A stretch of 64,000 bases of DNA from NCBI RefSeq assembly GCF_933775445.1, contig NC_065874.1, positions 28,156,501 to 28,220,500 of the forward strand, in the 5' to 3' direction. This stretch comes from Argentina anserina (taxonomy: Eukaryota; Streptophyta; Magnoliopsida; Rosales; Rosaceae). The notes beneath the pieces are model-generated. The model was given only the letters and a program-made list of their open reading frames with translations, ran no database searches and was not told the origin of the DNA. Shown here in pieces: positions 1 to 12,803 of this stretch (position 1 is the stretch's first letter; each line of letters starts with the position of its first letter). A program made the translations under genes and the position numbers.

Positions 1-973
1 CCAAATCTGCATAAACAATCACAACATGAATGAAAACCAAAGAGCATAAAACTATATGTTCCTTGTGAAACATAGGGATGCAATGAGCACTAAATCATTC
101 ATTAATGACAAGTGTTGGAAACAAAACTGAAGTAGCAGATATATGTTCTCCCTGATTAACGACTTAAATTTGTGAATTAGATTTTCATTTGTTACTAATA
201 AACGAACTGTATTTGACAGCAGCCTTCTCTCATCTTGACACAAACTTCAATGAGATCCTTAACACTTGTGAGTCGCTAACCATGCAATTGCTTGTCCACC
301 AACTTCTGACCTCACCATTTACAGTGGGAGGTCAGGGACTGAGTGCTGTCTACTTATATGCCGTCCGACTATATTTCTGGCATATCCATCAATCTCTGGG
401 ATTCAACAACTTTAGTTGGGATTCAAAGAATTTAAGAAACAACAATCCCAATGCCCATCATGCTCCATACCACCCTCCACCCCTCCTCATCTTCAATAAA
501 ATGTTAATCTATGATTATAATCCTAATATTTTCCATCTCATTAGCTACAACAATCAATTACATAGCTCATCAGCTTCACTATGTTCTAAAAGGGAGAGAA
601 AATTTAAAGAAAGAGAAATATGCTTCCATCACAGGACTAAATTGTACGGGAATCATAAACCAATTACAAGCTCCCCCTGCAACTAAGCTTTCACATAAGA
701 ATATATTAGAGAAGTTAAATTACAACTTTGACACTATATTCCGATTTGCCTCCTACAGGTCATTTCATCAGCAAAACTTTATCACCAAACTATTTCTTTA
801 CTCGTCCCTTCTACGAGAAACAACAGTTTATGCAGAGACACATATTTCTTCTATTTCAAAACCGAATGCAATAGCCAGCATCAATAGGTGCAATACTCCC
901 TTTACTCGAGGTAGTAAAGTACTGCGTATAGTAACTCGTAACCACCACAATTAGTAGGAATTGTTACACTCAC
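1..973. other. Probable intron 3 of UTR5, no exons seen
   Basis: AT-rich sequence downstream (minus strand) of the exon 3 donor. I looked for the next conserved family block (beginning Trp-Gly-Thr after the splice) and found nothing on the minus strand, so the intron is at least 970 bases long if the gene is intact. Open frames here look random. Confidence 0.5.
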
Positions 974-1568
974 CATAACAGGAATCATCTTGGCACACTT
1001 TGCAAGTGTCTGAACAGGAAAGCTCACATACTTGAGGGCCTGCCACAACCAATTATAGTTAGTAACAACACTAAAACCGGTTGCGAAAATCTCCGAAAAG
1101 CAACAAAAATCTTCAAAGCACAAACTACCTCATACTGACAAGTAGTGGTCAGTATATTGGTCACAGACACAAGGCAGTACTTATATATCGGAGCCACCGG
1201 ATTCAGATCCTTTTTACTCGAAATCAAAGCTCCGGCGGAGACCGCCGACGTCATGATCCGATTGCAGAACACGAGAAACAACGAGTACTTGAAAAAGGCG
1301 TGGTCTTCCCCGTAAGGCACTCTCATGATCTTCTCCTGCATTCAAACAACACCAAAAGATTCGAGCTTTGTTTTCATCAGAGAGAAATGTGAAATCGGTC
1401 AACGAGATTGGTCAAATGTGAGAGAGAGAGAGAGAGAGAGAGATTCCGGACCTGGAGGACGCCGTAGGTGACGAGCGTGGTCATGATTCCGGCGACGGCG
1501 AAAACGCCTTTCCAGAGCTTGCTGGGCTCTCGCGGCGGGCCGCCGAGCGACGACGTCGTTTCGGCCAT
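974..1568 (-). CDS. UTR5: UDP-galactose/UDP-glucose transporter 5-like, N-terminal exons (partial)
   Basis: Nucleotide-sugar transporter of the Golgi/ER membrane (UAA/NST family, drug/metabolite transporter fold), expected to exchange UDP-sugars for UMP. Three coding exons read on the minus strand: 1568-1452 (39 codons, starting MAETTSSLGG), 1335-1129 (69 codons) and 1039-974 (22 codons). All three join in phase 0 with GT donors and AG acceptors. Seen motifs: a first membrane segment in exon 1 (KLWKGVFAVAGIMTTLVTYG), then RVPYGEDHAFFKYSLFLVFCNR, and the family-typical TNILTTTCQYE followed by ALKYVSFPVQTLAKCAKMIPVM. These 130 residues are roughly the first third of a family protein of about 340 residues. 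Intron 3 starts with a consensus donor (GTGAGT) just below 974 and no later exon is visible down to base 1, so the rest should lie to the left of the window. A GA microsatellite sits in intron 1. Family assignment is firm; substrate is inferred from the family. Confidence 0.9.
1420..1443. repeat. (GA)n microsatellite in UTR5 intron 1
   Basis: About twelve GA units in a row, immediately downstream of the exon 1 donor in transcript direction (CT repeat on the coding strand). Perfect repeat, so likely length-polymorphic. Confidence 0.95.
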
Positions 1569-2777
1569 GGGAAACCAGATTGTGATCCGAGGTGAAAACG
1601 GTGACTTTTTGGAAGGGAGAGAAAGTCGCCGGAGAGATTAATGCGGGCGGGGGCCGAGGAATTGGGGATGAAATAGAGAGTGAGGGGACACGTGGCGGGA
1701 GAGGGGGAGTGAGATTCTGAGTCGGGTTTAGGAAATGTTGGCTGGCTACGTCAGCGGCGGGCACAACCCAACTGGGGGGTGACCGGTTTCCGACTTGGGG
1801 AAGAGTTTTACGACGACAAGGGTTTTAGGTCTTTGTAAAGACAAAGTAACAACACACGTTGATGTGGTCAAAGTTTGTATTGTGCGATGTCTGTGTTTCC
1901 AAAGACCATTCCACATTTTAAAAAAAAAAAAATTTGGCATATCGGGTAGTATTCTTTTACAAATCATTACTTCTGGTTGTTTGACGATCTTCGTATAAGG
2001 TTTGACTTTCACAGCGTATGGTGCTGCATCCACCATGTTTCAAACTCGAAAACGTGTTTAAGTCACAGCAGCCCGTTATCACTACTGCATGCATCCGCTA
2101 GTAAAGATTATTCCACATTTCCACAATGTAACTCATTAATCTTGATTTGTTTTTGTGTTTTTTTTTTTTGTGATTTCGATAATTAAAATTTTTGAAGCTT
2201 TTTGTTGGACTCCTTCTTATCAACAAAATGATGAAGAGCATCAAAGCTGGCAAGAAAAATGGCTTTTATGATTAAAGCTAAACACACTAAAAGCAATATA
2301 TTCAATTGTTCTAATGTACTACACAACAGGCTTGATCAGTTGCATAACCGTCTAATGTAGTTGTAACTTTAATGAGAGACTTGTGAATGTTAGAGCTCGA
2401 ATTTACGTGGAAGTTTCAGTCCAAGTAAATGCATTGTCTTCGGTACCAACTCTCCAAAATATGATTCTTTCGCAAGTATGATTATTTGCAAATTGCAATT
2501 GTGGTTTAAATCAAAATTTAATTGCCTAAATATGAATACTTGAAGAGTGTCTTATCCGCTTTGCCGCACATAAAAGATGAGCACCTGGCATACGTTACGA
2601 ATAGAAGAAAATAAATAAGTTTGTATTTTGGATAACGGCTTGAATACAAAAGTTGCAAACACATCCAAAACTAGAGGTCAGCTTTTCTCCCTTCATGCAT
2701 TACGTAATATGCAAATTCTGATAATGAGAGAAGAGCTAAAGAAGAAGAAGTTCAAGTCTCTGGGAATTCTGTAATTT
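1569..2777. other. Intergenic region between UTR5 and RIBA3 (divergent promoters)
   Basis: The two genes are transcribed away from each other, so their promoters share this 1.2 kb. The UTR5 side (1569-1770) is GC-rich and probably holds its 5' UTR. A 12-base A run lies near 1920-1932. No other gene or repeat was recognised. Confidence 0.5.
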
Positions 2778-5700
2778 ATGGACTGTGCTTTATTTCCTCA
2801 CCCCCTCATTCCTCACATTCTCACTAACTCAAGGTAATCCATCTCTTCGATCTTTCAGGCTCTCTCAATGTTTTTATATATTTAATGAACTGAAAATTCA
2901 TGTTTAACGCCATCGATTCTACTTCTTCTATTTCTTCAAAGTTTGCATCGATATTTTGCTGCTCCTCGAAAACAAAGGTGGTTGAATTCAAGTTGTTGGC
3001 CTATTGGGGTTTCTAAGGCAGGAGAGGGAAACCTTTCTAATGATCTTCCTTTGAAGAAAAGTGAAAATGGGTCTTTGTTTGGCGGCTTGGACGAGTCAGC
3101 TTCATCAGCACGGATAATTCAGACATTAGATGCTGAGATTACACAAGAAACCATCGACTTCTTTGTTAGTGATGCCGAGGGTGATCCCGATAGTCCATCG
3201 GAGGGTTACTCCTCCATAGAGCAAGCACTCAGTACATTACGTCAAGGAAAGGTGCGTCAATGCTTATTAAGCTAATGAATTTGTGCATCCAACTTATTAA
3301 TCTTTGCTGTTCAAAAAAAAAAACGTATTGATCTTTGATCATATTAGAATTGCTATTATTGATGTTGTGTTCGAGTATAAATCATGAGAATGTGTGAAAG
3401 AAAAATGAGATCAGTCCCACATCGTGAACAACATTGTGCGATCATTCAAGACATAAATTTCATTCAACCAAAGTTATATATAGATGAAAACAATAGGAAA
3501 GGAGATAACACAATGGGAAAAATTATTATATGTATCTGGTATATAGTCGTACCCATTTAATATTATTGGTACATTTCTTTCATCGCGTGCATGTTTACCA
3601 TATCATGTAGTAATATGATTGGATGGGAACACCACGTAGCAGTGTCACGTAGTGTTCCGGGTACACAAAATAATTATTTATCACAATGGTATGTTACCCT
3701 CTCTTTTTTGTAAGCGTAGAGAAGACTAAAAGAGTGTCATCCTAAAAAAATTATTGAAAAGAAAAAAGTTACAAAGAGGAACGAAAAATGACAAACATAA
3801 TTATCCTATAACCAACTAATAAACAGTTGACGAAAACGAAAATTAGGAAAACCTAATCGATCTCTATTATAGTGATTTGTCATAAAATCTGGAATTGAAT
3901 CCCACCAGGTAAAACCATCTGAAAAGTATGTTACCCTCAAGATCATGAAAGATGTGACATCTATTGTGTTGGTCTTATGAAACTCAAATTATCAAATGAA
4001 TTGAACTTGATGTTACCTCACTGATATTTTTCTTCTCTTTTATTTGCATGTGGTCTAGTTTGTGATTGTTGTGGATGATGAAAATGCGGAAGTTGAAGGA
4101 AACCTTGTCATGGCAGCATCATTTGCAAATCCTAGAGACGTAGGATTCCTAATAAAACATGGATCGGGGATCATTTCTGTGGGCATGAAGGAGGAGGATC
4201 TTGAAAGATTAAAGCTTCCTCTGATGTCACCAGAAACCGAAGAAGAAGACTCTTCTGCTCCTACATTCACTATCACAGTGGTATATAATGCTTTTGCATT
4301 ACTATACCGCAACTCAATGAACTTAATTTGATATCGTTTGAGTTCATATAGCAGTTTGTTTGGTTTTGTAGGATGCAAAAGTGGGAACATCTACTGGAGT
4401 ATCAGCTCCAGATAGAGCAAAGACTGTTCTTGCTCTTTCATCTAAGGAATCAAAGCCGGAGGATTTCAGAAGGCCTGGCCATGTGTTTCCCCTCAAGTAC
4501 CGCAGTGGCGGGGTTCTTCGGAGAGCTGGTCACACCGAGGCTTCTGTTGACCTTTGTGTTCTGGCAGGCTTAAGGCCAGTGTCTGTTCTTTCAGCTGTAG
4601 TTGATGCAGATGATGGCTCTATGGCCTCTTTGCCAAGTTTAAGAAAATTGTCATTGGACCATAGCATTCCAATAGTCTCAATAACTGATTTGATTAGGTA
4701 ATCAGCCCTACTTTAACATGCATTTATCTATGAGTACCGTAAATAGTTGTTGGACGACTAATGGAAAAAAAAATTTAAGTTATTTTGCTGAGTTGAACTT
4801 GCTGAGTACAGTTATCGACAGATAATGCGACTTGTACCACAGTTACTGACCACATGGTTAACCATATCTTTTACAAATATGAATTCAGTCACCCTGTACA
4901 AGAAAGAGGTTAGCAATGTGATGAGAAATTGTGGTACGAACGTTACTGAAGTTGATTTAAGTATCTGAGTCTCCGGATGTATATAAATTTAGCTGTAATA
5001 TATGCTTTGGTCACAGGTACAGGAGAAAAAGGGAAAAGATAGTTGAGAGAACTGCTGTATCACGTTTGCCTACAAAATGGGGTCTGTTTCAGGCTTATTG
5101 CTACCGCTCAAAGCTAGATGGAACAGAACATATTGCTGTTGTGAAGGTATGTGGCATTTGGCTTGGTCATTTTTACAGTACTTCGCAGCCGTATAAACTT
5201 CTTCTAAGCTAATTAACAGTCTGGTTAACAATGAACATCACCAGGGAAGCATAGGAAACGGAGAAGATGTGATAGTAAGAGTTCATTCAGAGTGTTTGAC
5301 AGGTGACATTTTTGGATCGGGGCGGTGTGATTGTGGCAACCAGTTGGAATTGGCAATGCAGCTCATTGAACAAGCCGGTCGAGGAGCTGTTGTTTACCTT
5401 CGAGGTCATGAAGGCAGAGGCATTGGTCTTGGTCACAAACTTCAAGCCTATAATCTTCAAGACCAAGGCCATGACACCGTCCAGGCTAATATCGAACTTG
5501 GATTAGCTGTTGATGCTCGCGAATATGGAATTGGTGCACAGGTCAGTATCATAAACCATATATGCTCCGAAGTCCTGATCACAAATTCCGCACATTTGGT
5601 ATGTTGGTCACAATATGGCTTGACACTTTTGAGTATTGACAACAGATTCTAAGAGACATAGGTGTTCGAACAATGAGGCTAATGACAAACAATCCAGCCA

Positions 5701-5906
5701 AGTTCAGTGGTCTAAAGGGATATGGTTTGGCTGTGATCGGTAGGGTTCCGGTGATGACACCAATTACAGAGGAAAACAAGAAGTACTTGGAAACAAAAAG
5801 AACTAAGATGGGGCATGTTTATGGTTCTGATATACAAGGATCTTCGTCAGGTTTCATCAAACCAAATGTATATAAGCAGGGCCTTGAAAACAGCCCTGAA
5901 ACATAA
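2778..5906 (+). CDS. RIBA3: RIBA3-type riboflavin biosynthesis protein (GTP cyclohydrolase II with degenerate DHBP synthase domain), plastid
   Basis: Plastid enzyme of the first riboflavin steps. Seven coding exons: 2778-2833, 2942-3251, 4059-4280, 4372-4697, 5017-5146, 5245-5541, 5646-5906, giving 533 residues in one frame. The first exon encodes [18 protein letters not shown] and splices over a 108-base intron with a pyrimidine-rich acceptor; residues 1 to about 60 look like a transit peptide. The DHBP synthase domain follows (about 115-330, with [14 protein letters not shown] and [12 protein letters not shown]). The GTP cyclohydrolase II domain (about 350-515) has the zinc cysteines Cys365, Cys376 and Cys378 in the usual spacing, [20 protein letters not shown] and [17 protein letters not shown]. 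The acidic DHBP synthase loop at 128-138 reads [11 protein letters not shown], whereas active enzymes have DDEDRENEGDL: the Arg and the last Asp are replaced. In Arabidopsis, as I recall, RIBA3 keeps only GTP cyclohydrolase II activity; this protein is therefore probably monofunctional. Annotation is confident, loss of the second activity is inferred. Confidence 0.93.
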
Positions 5907-6920
5907 AAAAATTATACATAGCCACCACAAATAGATATAGAAAGGCAGTTCATTTTTCTCACTGTGACGAAAAGAATTCATTGGTTTGTTATTGGTTCCT
6001 AACATACTCCATTTGCAGTGTATTAAACTAGTAATCATATCTTGATTAAGCCCATAAAAGATGAACGCACTTTTCTCATATAGGAATAGTTGAGAAAATC
6101 GTCTTCTGAAATGATTGAGATTTTCTGACTGAAATAGACGCACGTTTGGTCAAGTAGTATGTAAACTTGTGTAACTTTTGATAAATTGATCTGAGGTTCA
6201 CATCTAAAACTAATTGGTAATGGATGAAGTGGTTCAAACCCTTATAAACTCACATGGTATGTCTAAATTCACAATGTGGGATGTATATTCTCAACACGCT
6301 TCCGCATGTATGACGAATTTTCAAGTCATACACGTGAATAACATTTTAGGTGGCGTGGAGTCCGTGTGGCCATTTGAGTTTCACACGTAGACGTGGATAA
6401 CCCGCTCTGATATCATGATAAAGTGATATGTGACTCACATTTAAAACCAATTAGCAATGGATAACCCGCTCTGATATCTTTCCTATCTTTCTCTTTCTAA
6501 TCAGTTCGATAGTTGTGTTGTATAATATATACACACACCCTAGTCTACTATTATTAAAGCAAGAATGAGATTTCATTGGTTAAATTTTTGAACTACAAAA
6601 AAACACTCATAGTTTATTAGTTTTCACAAAATTATACTTAATGTATAAATGATATTATTGTAATTTAAACACAAAACTAAAAGCAAACCACCCAAAAAAT
6701 GGTATAAGAGTAGAGAAGAAATTGTGAACTTTTGCACACGGATAGGGGCGCAGGTAGAAAGGCTAGTACGTATAAAAGCTTAGTTTTGTAGCCTCATATA
6801 TATTGATCAACGTTTCTACGTACTAGTCTAAGACCATAGGGAATCCTAAAGCCTAAACAGACAATACATCTACCGTCTGCCTCTTATAATTACGAATAAG
6901 AAATTTAACAGTTTTGTTTT
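5907..6920. other. Intergenic region downstream of RIBA3 with a short dispersed repeat
   Basis: Contains RIBA3's 3' UTR, then sequence resembling a common plant intergenic repeat. The string GGATAACCCGCTCTGATATC occurs twice (about 6395 and 6460), and a related block (GATCTGAGGTTCACATCTAA, about 6189) lies just upstream. No gene was recognised. Confidence 0.4.
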
Positions 6921-6924
6921 GCAG

Positions 6925-7190
6925 GGAATTGTAAAGAAGTTAGATCTGTACGGCGAATTAAAAGGGCATAACGATGGTATAAGCAGCATGGAATTCAACT
7001 CTAGTGGTGACCTTGTGTCAGGGTCTTTTGATAAACAAGTCATATTTTGGAACTGGAAAACTAAAACTAGAAGACTCTCTATGATACTGGACATGCACTT
7101 GAACAGTTTGCACCCTATAGTACAATAAAAGATTGGGTACAAAATGGGTGTCATATCCGACTCAAAATGACCATAGATTTACATCTACTA
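6925..7190 (+). pseudogene. WD40-repeat exon fragment, DCAF8/WDTC1-like
   Basis: A single open stretch reads VKKLDLYGELKGHNDGISSM and continues FNSSGDLVSGSFDKQVIFWN to TKTRRLS, matching from memory the first WD40 repeat of plant DCAF8-type proteins (substrate receptors of CUL4-DDB1 ubiquitin ligases). It is preceded by an acceptor-like TTTTGTTTTGCAG ending at 6924, so intron sequence travelled with the exon and the copy is not a retrocopy. A Leu of the canonical DLLVSGS is missing. After RRLS the expected reading (YDTGH) continues only in another frame, implying a one-base loss near 7080, and the frame soon degenerates. No further WD repeats follow, so this is a relic of a duplicated gene piece. 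Confidence 0.7.
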
Positions 7191-7744
7191 TCTCATAAGC
7201 CATAAGTAAACAGTAATGGTATTTAAAACAGATGTCCTTGTATGAATTATACAGAACCTAAAAGCCACAAAAAATGCAAGATATTACTTGTTTTGGCTAG
7301 GATGAATCATCTATATGCTAATTCTTCTAAATTGTTCACTAAGATTACACCATCAGAGAAAGCCCCAAATAAAATAAAATAAAAAAACATGACTACATAC
7401 TACATTACTACTAACTTCGCTAATCTTAATTGGGAAACATTGTGATAGTGGAGGCATAAAATAAACACGGAGTTTGATGGTATAAATAGATCTTCATAGC
7501 GGACTTACACTCAGATAAATTTACTTATTAATCTTTCGGGCACCTAAAAGCTGTCTCAATTTCTTGGGTGAATTGTGTTAGATATCCGTCATGCAGTTAT
7601 GTCTAAATGTCTTTTTTACAAAATTTAGTGTTAATCCCAAATCATATACCTAATACAATGTAATTTCTTGTGTGCGTGGTGTCGAAGTCCATATTGGATT
7701 TATGCGAATGACTGACTATTCGGGAAATAATCAAATAAACTCTC

Positions 7745-8162
7745 ATTCAGAAATCTTGATGGTCAAGTTTATGACGTGTCATGGTGGAGAGATCACTAAA
7801 TACGTAACTCAATCAACGATGAAGTAGCAGTTACATATCCTAATGTCTAATAAAATAGCTCTCCATCTATGTTTCCGCTGGAAAAATAAATTCAACGACA
7901 CTTAGTTAGTCTCACCCTACCAGTAGGCAGCAATGACTATTTGACCAAATAAGGAATTCAGAAATCTTGATGGTCAAGTTTATGACGTGTCATGGTGGAG
8001 AGATCACTAAATACGTAACTCAATCAACGATGAAGTAGCAGTTACATATCCTAATGTCTAATAAAATAGCTCTCCATCTATGTTTCCGCTGGAAAAATAA
8101 ATTCAACGACACTTAGTCTCACCCTACCAGTAGGCAGCAATGACTATTTGACCAAATAAGGA
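7745..8162. repeat. Tandem duplication, period 211 bases
   Basis: Two adjacent copies (7745-7955 and 7956-8162) begin ATTCAGAAATCTTGATGG and end ACCAAATAAGGAA. They are nearly identical; the second lacks a TTAG unit (TTAGTTAGTCTC against TTAGTCTC). High identity indicates a recent duplication. No coding sense seen. Confidence 0.9.
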
Positions 8163-8205
8163 ACTCGCCACCCACCTAAAGCAGACAAGGCACAATAAAT
8201 GCACA

Positions 8206-9218
8206 TGTTGGAAAAATGGTTTAGTTAATCCATTTTAAAACCAGATTTAATTAATTAATTAAAGTAAGCTAAACTTATAATTAATCAAAGATGAGCATAA
8301 ATATGAGTTCTCCATAATGAGGGCTACATGATCATGTGTCTAATTGTATAATTTGGTTGGTGGGTGAATGAGAAATTGTCACCCAAATATGGATACTTGG
8401 AATGTGGGAAGTTTATTTGTCCAACATTGGAAACGAGAGGTAGTGAAAAGACTTTATATATAATCCATTGTTTATGGATTGTTAGGCGCGTACACCCCCT
8501 TATTCCCTCACGCGCACGTGCAGGGGGGTTGCAAAAGGTCGCAAGGAAACTCGTGCATGTCTGCGGACACGAATGACACACCAATTTAGGAGTCAGAACG
8601 CATATTTCTTTTGCTCTTTCGAAAACTCGTTTTTGAACGTTTCACCTTCTCTCGACTGTTCAAATTCTGTAACATTTGTAGAATTGTTATTGTGTGTTAT
8701 GAAGAAGATTGTAACATAAATCTTATTGGATTCAATTGATGTAACATATGTTTGTTATAATTTTTTTATTTTCGTTACAGCTATCTTATTCATTACTGGT
8801 TGCAATCTCTCACAGTATAGATAGCCACCATCCTTTCATTGTAAAATCATCCCTAAACACAACAATCATCTCTTCTCTCTCAAAGTGTTTCTTAGCTTAT
8901 CTGGTGATAGAAAGAGGTACTCCTTTGGTTCGTAGAGAGCTCTAACTAGCAGTGTAGCTTCTAGAGTTGTTAGTCGTTTTATTTTGGGAGACAAGCGTCG
9001 AGCATCCTTGCACCGATAGAGGAGGTGTAAACGTCTTAAAGACAATGTGGTATACACACGTCTCGAATAGTTCATTCGATCATCCATCGTTTGGTAATTT
9101 GGTTGAGTTCATCTTGATTTTCTATCATGTTCTTCATTATTAAAATTTCAAGTTTTATTTCTATTTTATAATTCAGTTTACTAAATTATATATGCAATAT
9201 ATCATTATTTTTTCAACA
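8206..9218. mobile_element. Solo LTR of a Ty1/copia-type retrotransposon
   Basis: The block begins TGTTGGAAAAATGG and ends near TTTTTTCAACA, a TGTTG...CAACA inverted terminus. It is clearly related over its length to the LTRs at 36370 and 42367-43350, sharing for example CCATAATGAGGGCTACA, AATCCATTGTTTATGG, CTGTAACATTTG-like segments, the GATAGAGGAGG.GTAAACGTCTTAA block and the 3' ATATATGCAATATATCA. No internal retrotransposon region adjoins it on either side, so it is a solo LTR about 1.01 kb long. A clean 5-base target duplication was not found (gcaca against acacc). Confidence 0.85.
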
Positions 9219-9880
9219 ACACCCACAGACACAAAACCTTACTTGCCCTCAACTTAGGCTTATTGCATGCAAAACGTGCAACATAATTATTAAATGAAAA
9301 TAAAACACAAACATAAAAAACAACTTACTAGGGTTGGGCCTAAAAGATGAACCCAAACCCAAATCTTATTTGGTGAGAGAGAGAGTCGACCAGCCTTGCT
9401 CCAGCCTCCCAACAACCACCGTGGGAAGATTACCCCTTGCGCCACCCCTCCACTTTCACCCGAACACCGCCATCAAAGTCGCGCCACCTCTGCCGCTCCC
9501 GTGACAAGCGTCGCCACTGCTTATTTGATCGAACCTAGACAACACTGCCCAGATCGAATCAAAATGATTCAATCCGATTAGCGCCGCCACCGAATCATCA
9601 CCACCAGACCACCCTCGCACTAGCCACACAATCATTTCCTGACGATCTACCCTTCGAATCACAAGCCAAAACACAAGCACAGTTGTCACGCACGATCTCG
9701 ATCCAATCCCAACCAAGTAGATTGGCGCACACTAGACCCATACGAGGTCAACAAAGTCTGTCCGAAGACGGCGATATGGCTCGCCGCCGGACAGGGAACA
9801 AGCACGCTTCTTTGCACTCAGAGCTGCTCTCAGGGTTTTTACAAATAATGTAAAAAACAGAGTAGATCACCAACCAATGG
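9219..9880. other. Intergenic sequence, GC-rich block of unknown origin
   Basis: Bases 9380-9830 are much more GC-rich than the surroundings, with CCGCC-type codons and many Pro/Ser/Arg in conceptual translation, but no long or conserved reading frame. It resembles the start of a decayed retroelement or an old gene first exon; not identified. Confidence 0.3.
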
Positions 9881-9882
9881 AA

Positions 9883-10013
9883 TTGGGCCAATGAGCTAGA
9901 GCTTTTGGAACCTCAGCCCAGTCCATCACAAAATGTCCGCAAAACTGGAAATTTAAGTAATTTCCCGAACCATATATAGCACCCTACTTCGTTCTCCTTC
10001 ACCCCAAACCCTA
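9883..10013 (+). promoter_or_regulatory. RPL23A promoter: site II motifs, TATA-like box and telo-box
   Basis: TTGGGCCAAT at 9883 contains the TGGGCC site II element and AGCCCA at 9915 is the inverse TGGGCT form. A TATATA-like stretch lies at 9971-9978. The telo-box AAACCCTA is at 10006-10013, followed by pyrimidine-rich CTCTCTCTTCTCTCTG in the leader. This combination is typical of plant ribosomal-protein genes (TCP-type factors at site II, telo-box near the start). Exact transcription start is inferred. Confidence 0.7.
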
Positions 10014-10168
10014 CTGGTTCTTCATCGCCGGCTGGTACTAATCTCTCTCTTCTCTCTGATTTCTTTTCTCAAATTCGCTGCCGAATTATTGAACTGACAT
10101 TTTATGATAACATATTTTTTTTAGGGTTTCCAGATTGATCATAGGCAGCTCTTCTTGTTCAGATTCCA

Positions 10169-11767
<1,599 letters not shown>

Positions 11768-12803
11768 GGTAGGGTGTCTGGCTTTCCTGAGAGTGGCAGG
11801 TCTTGTTAGTCCTTAAGCTGTTGAAGGTTTAGATTTTTAAAACTGTAATCGATTTTGTTACTGCTAGCAGACTTGGAAATTTGTGGTTACAACTGCAGTC
11901 CGAACCTTGTAGGCTTATATTGGAATCTAGCTTAATTTGAAACCTGTTTCGCATGGATTATTATGGTACATTTTCATTTCTATTTATGCAATTGCACGTA
12001 TCATATTAAGTGCTGTTCTCTTTATACTCCAGATGTGATTGAGACTCCACTCTGGCCATTTACGGTATAATCATGAACTGGATTCTGGATCGGACAAAAC
12101 TTTTTTGTTTGGTTCAGTTCCATCAAATCTTTTGGGTTGATCTCTAAGCAGTGAACTGATATTTTTTGTCAAATCAATACTGTTTTACGAGATTGAGCTT
12201 CTGGATTTTGTGCTTTGCTGCTTAATGAAGTGATGGCTGTCTAATCATCTGCTAAGACTTTTTTTCGATTTTGTTTAACTTGGAATTGATTTCGTTGGAA
12301 ATGCTGAGTTGAGACACTTAACACTTGATTTGACACTGCGAGTAATTCGAGTTCGCTATTCACTGGTCTTTAAGCCATGCCATCATTTGATTTAGGATGT
12401 TGAACGTACTCGTTGCCTCGTTGGGTCATAAAATTCCAGCTACCAGCCAAATCCTAGCAACAAGAGCTAGGTCCGTTGATCAGTGTTTCATATGCGTGAG
12501 AATAATGTAAGTATTAGTACTCAAGCATTCAGGATGGTCTTATCACTTACCCTTGATACCCCCCATCTCTATAGGAGCAAAAGCGATGATTAGCTACCAA
12601 AATTGTTGGGCAAAGAGGATTTACACGAGTACAAGTATAGAATTTTATGCATCTGGTCTCTTTGATTGAATAATAGCCTCCTTTCTTATCAGATAGCTTG
12701 ACATGTTATGATGTCAGATGGGAGTTGTTAGCTATAGCCTATATGATTGGTTAGACGACATATCATACCAGATATCTATACGTTGCCATCGCCGATTCTG
12801 GCT
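11768..12803. other. Intergenic: L23A 3' UTR and spacer
   Basis: The first 200 bases should be the L23A 3' UTR. The rest is AT-rich with no recognised gene or repeat. Confidence 0.45.

Noticed and set aside
189..954. Overlapping plus-strand open frames of 147-165 codons left of the UTR5 exons
   Set aside because: No conserved motifs, low-complexity composition, and they lie in the probable UTR5 intron.
1920..1932. A run considered as a retrocopy tail
   Set aside because: No coding or duplicated sequence ends there.
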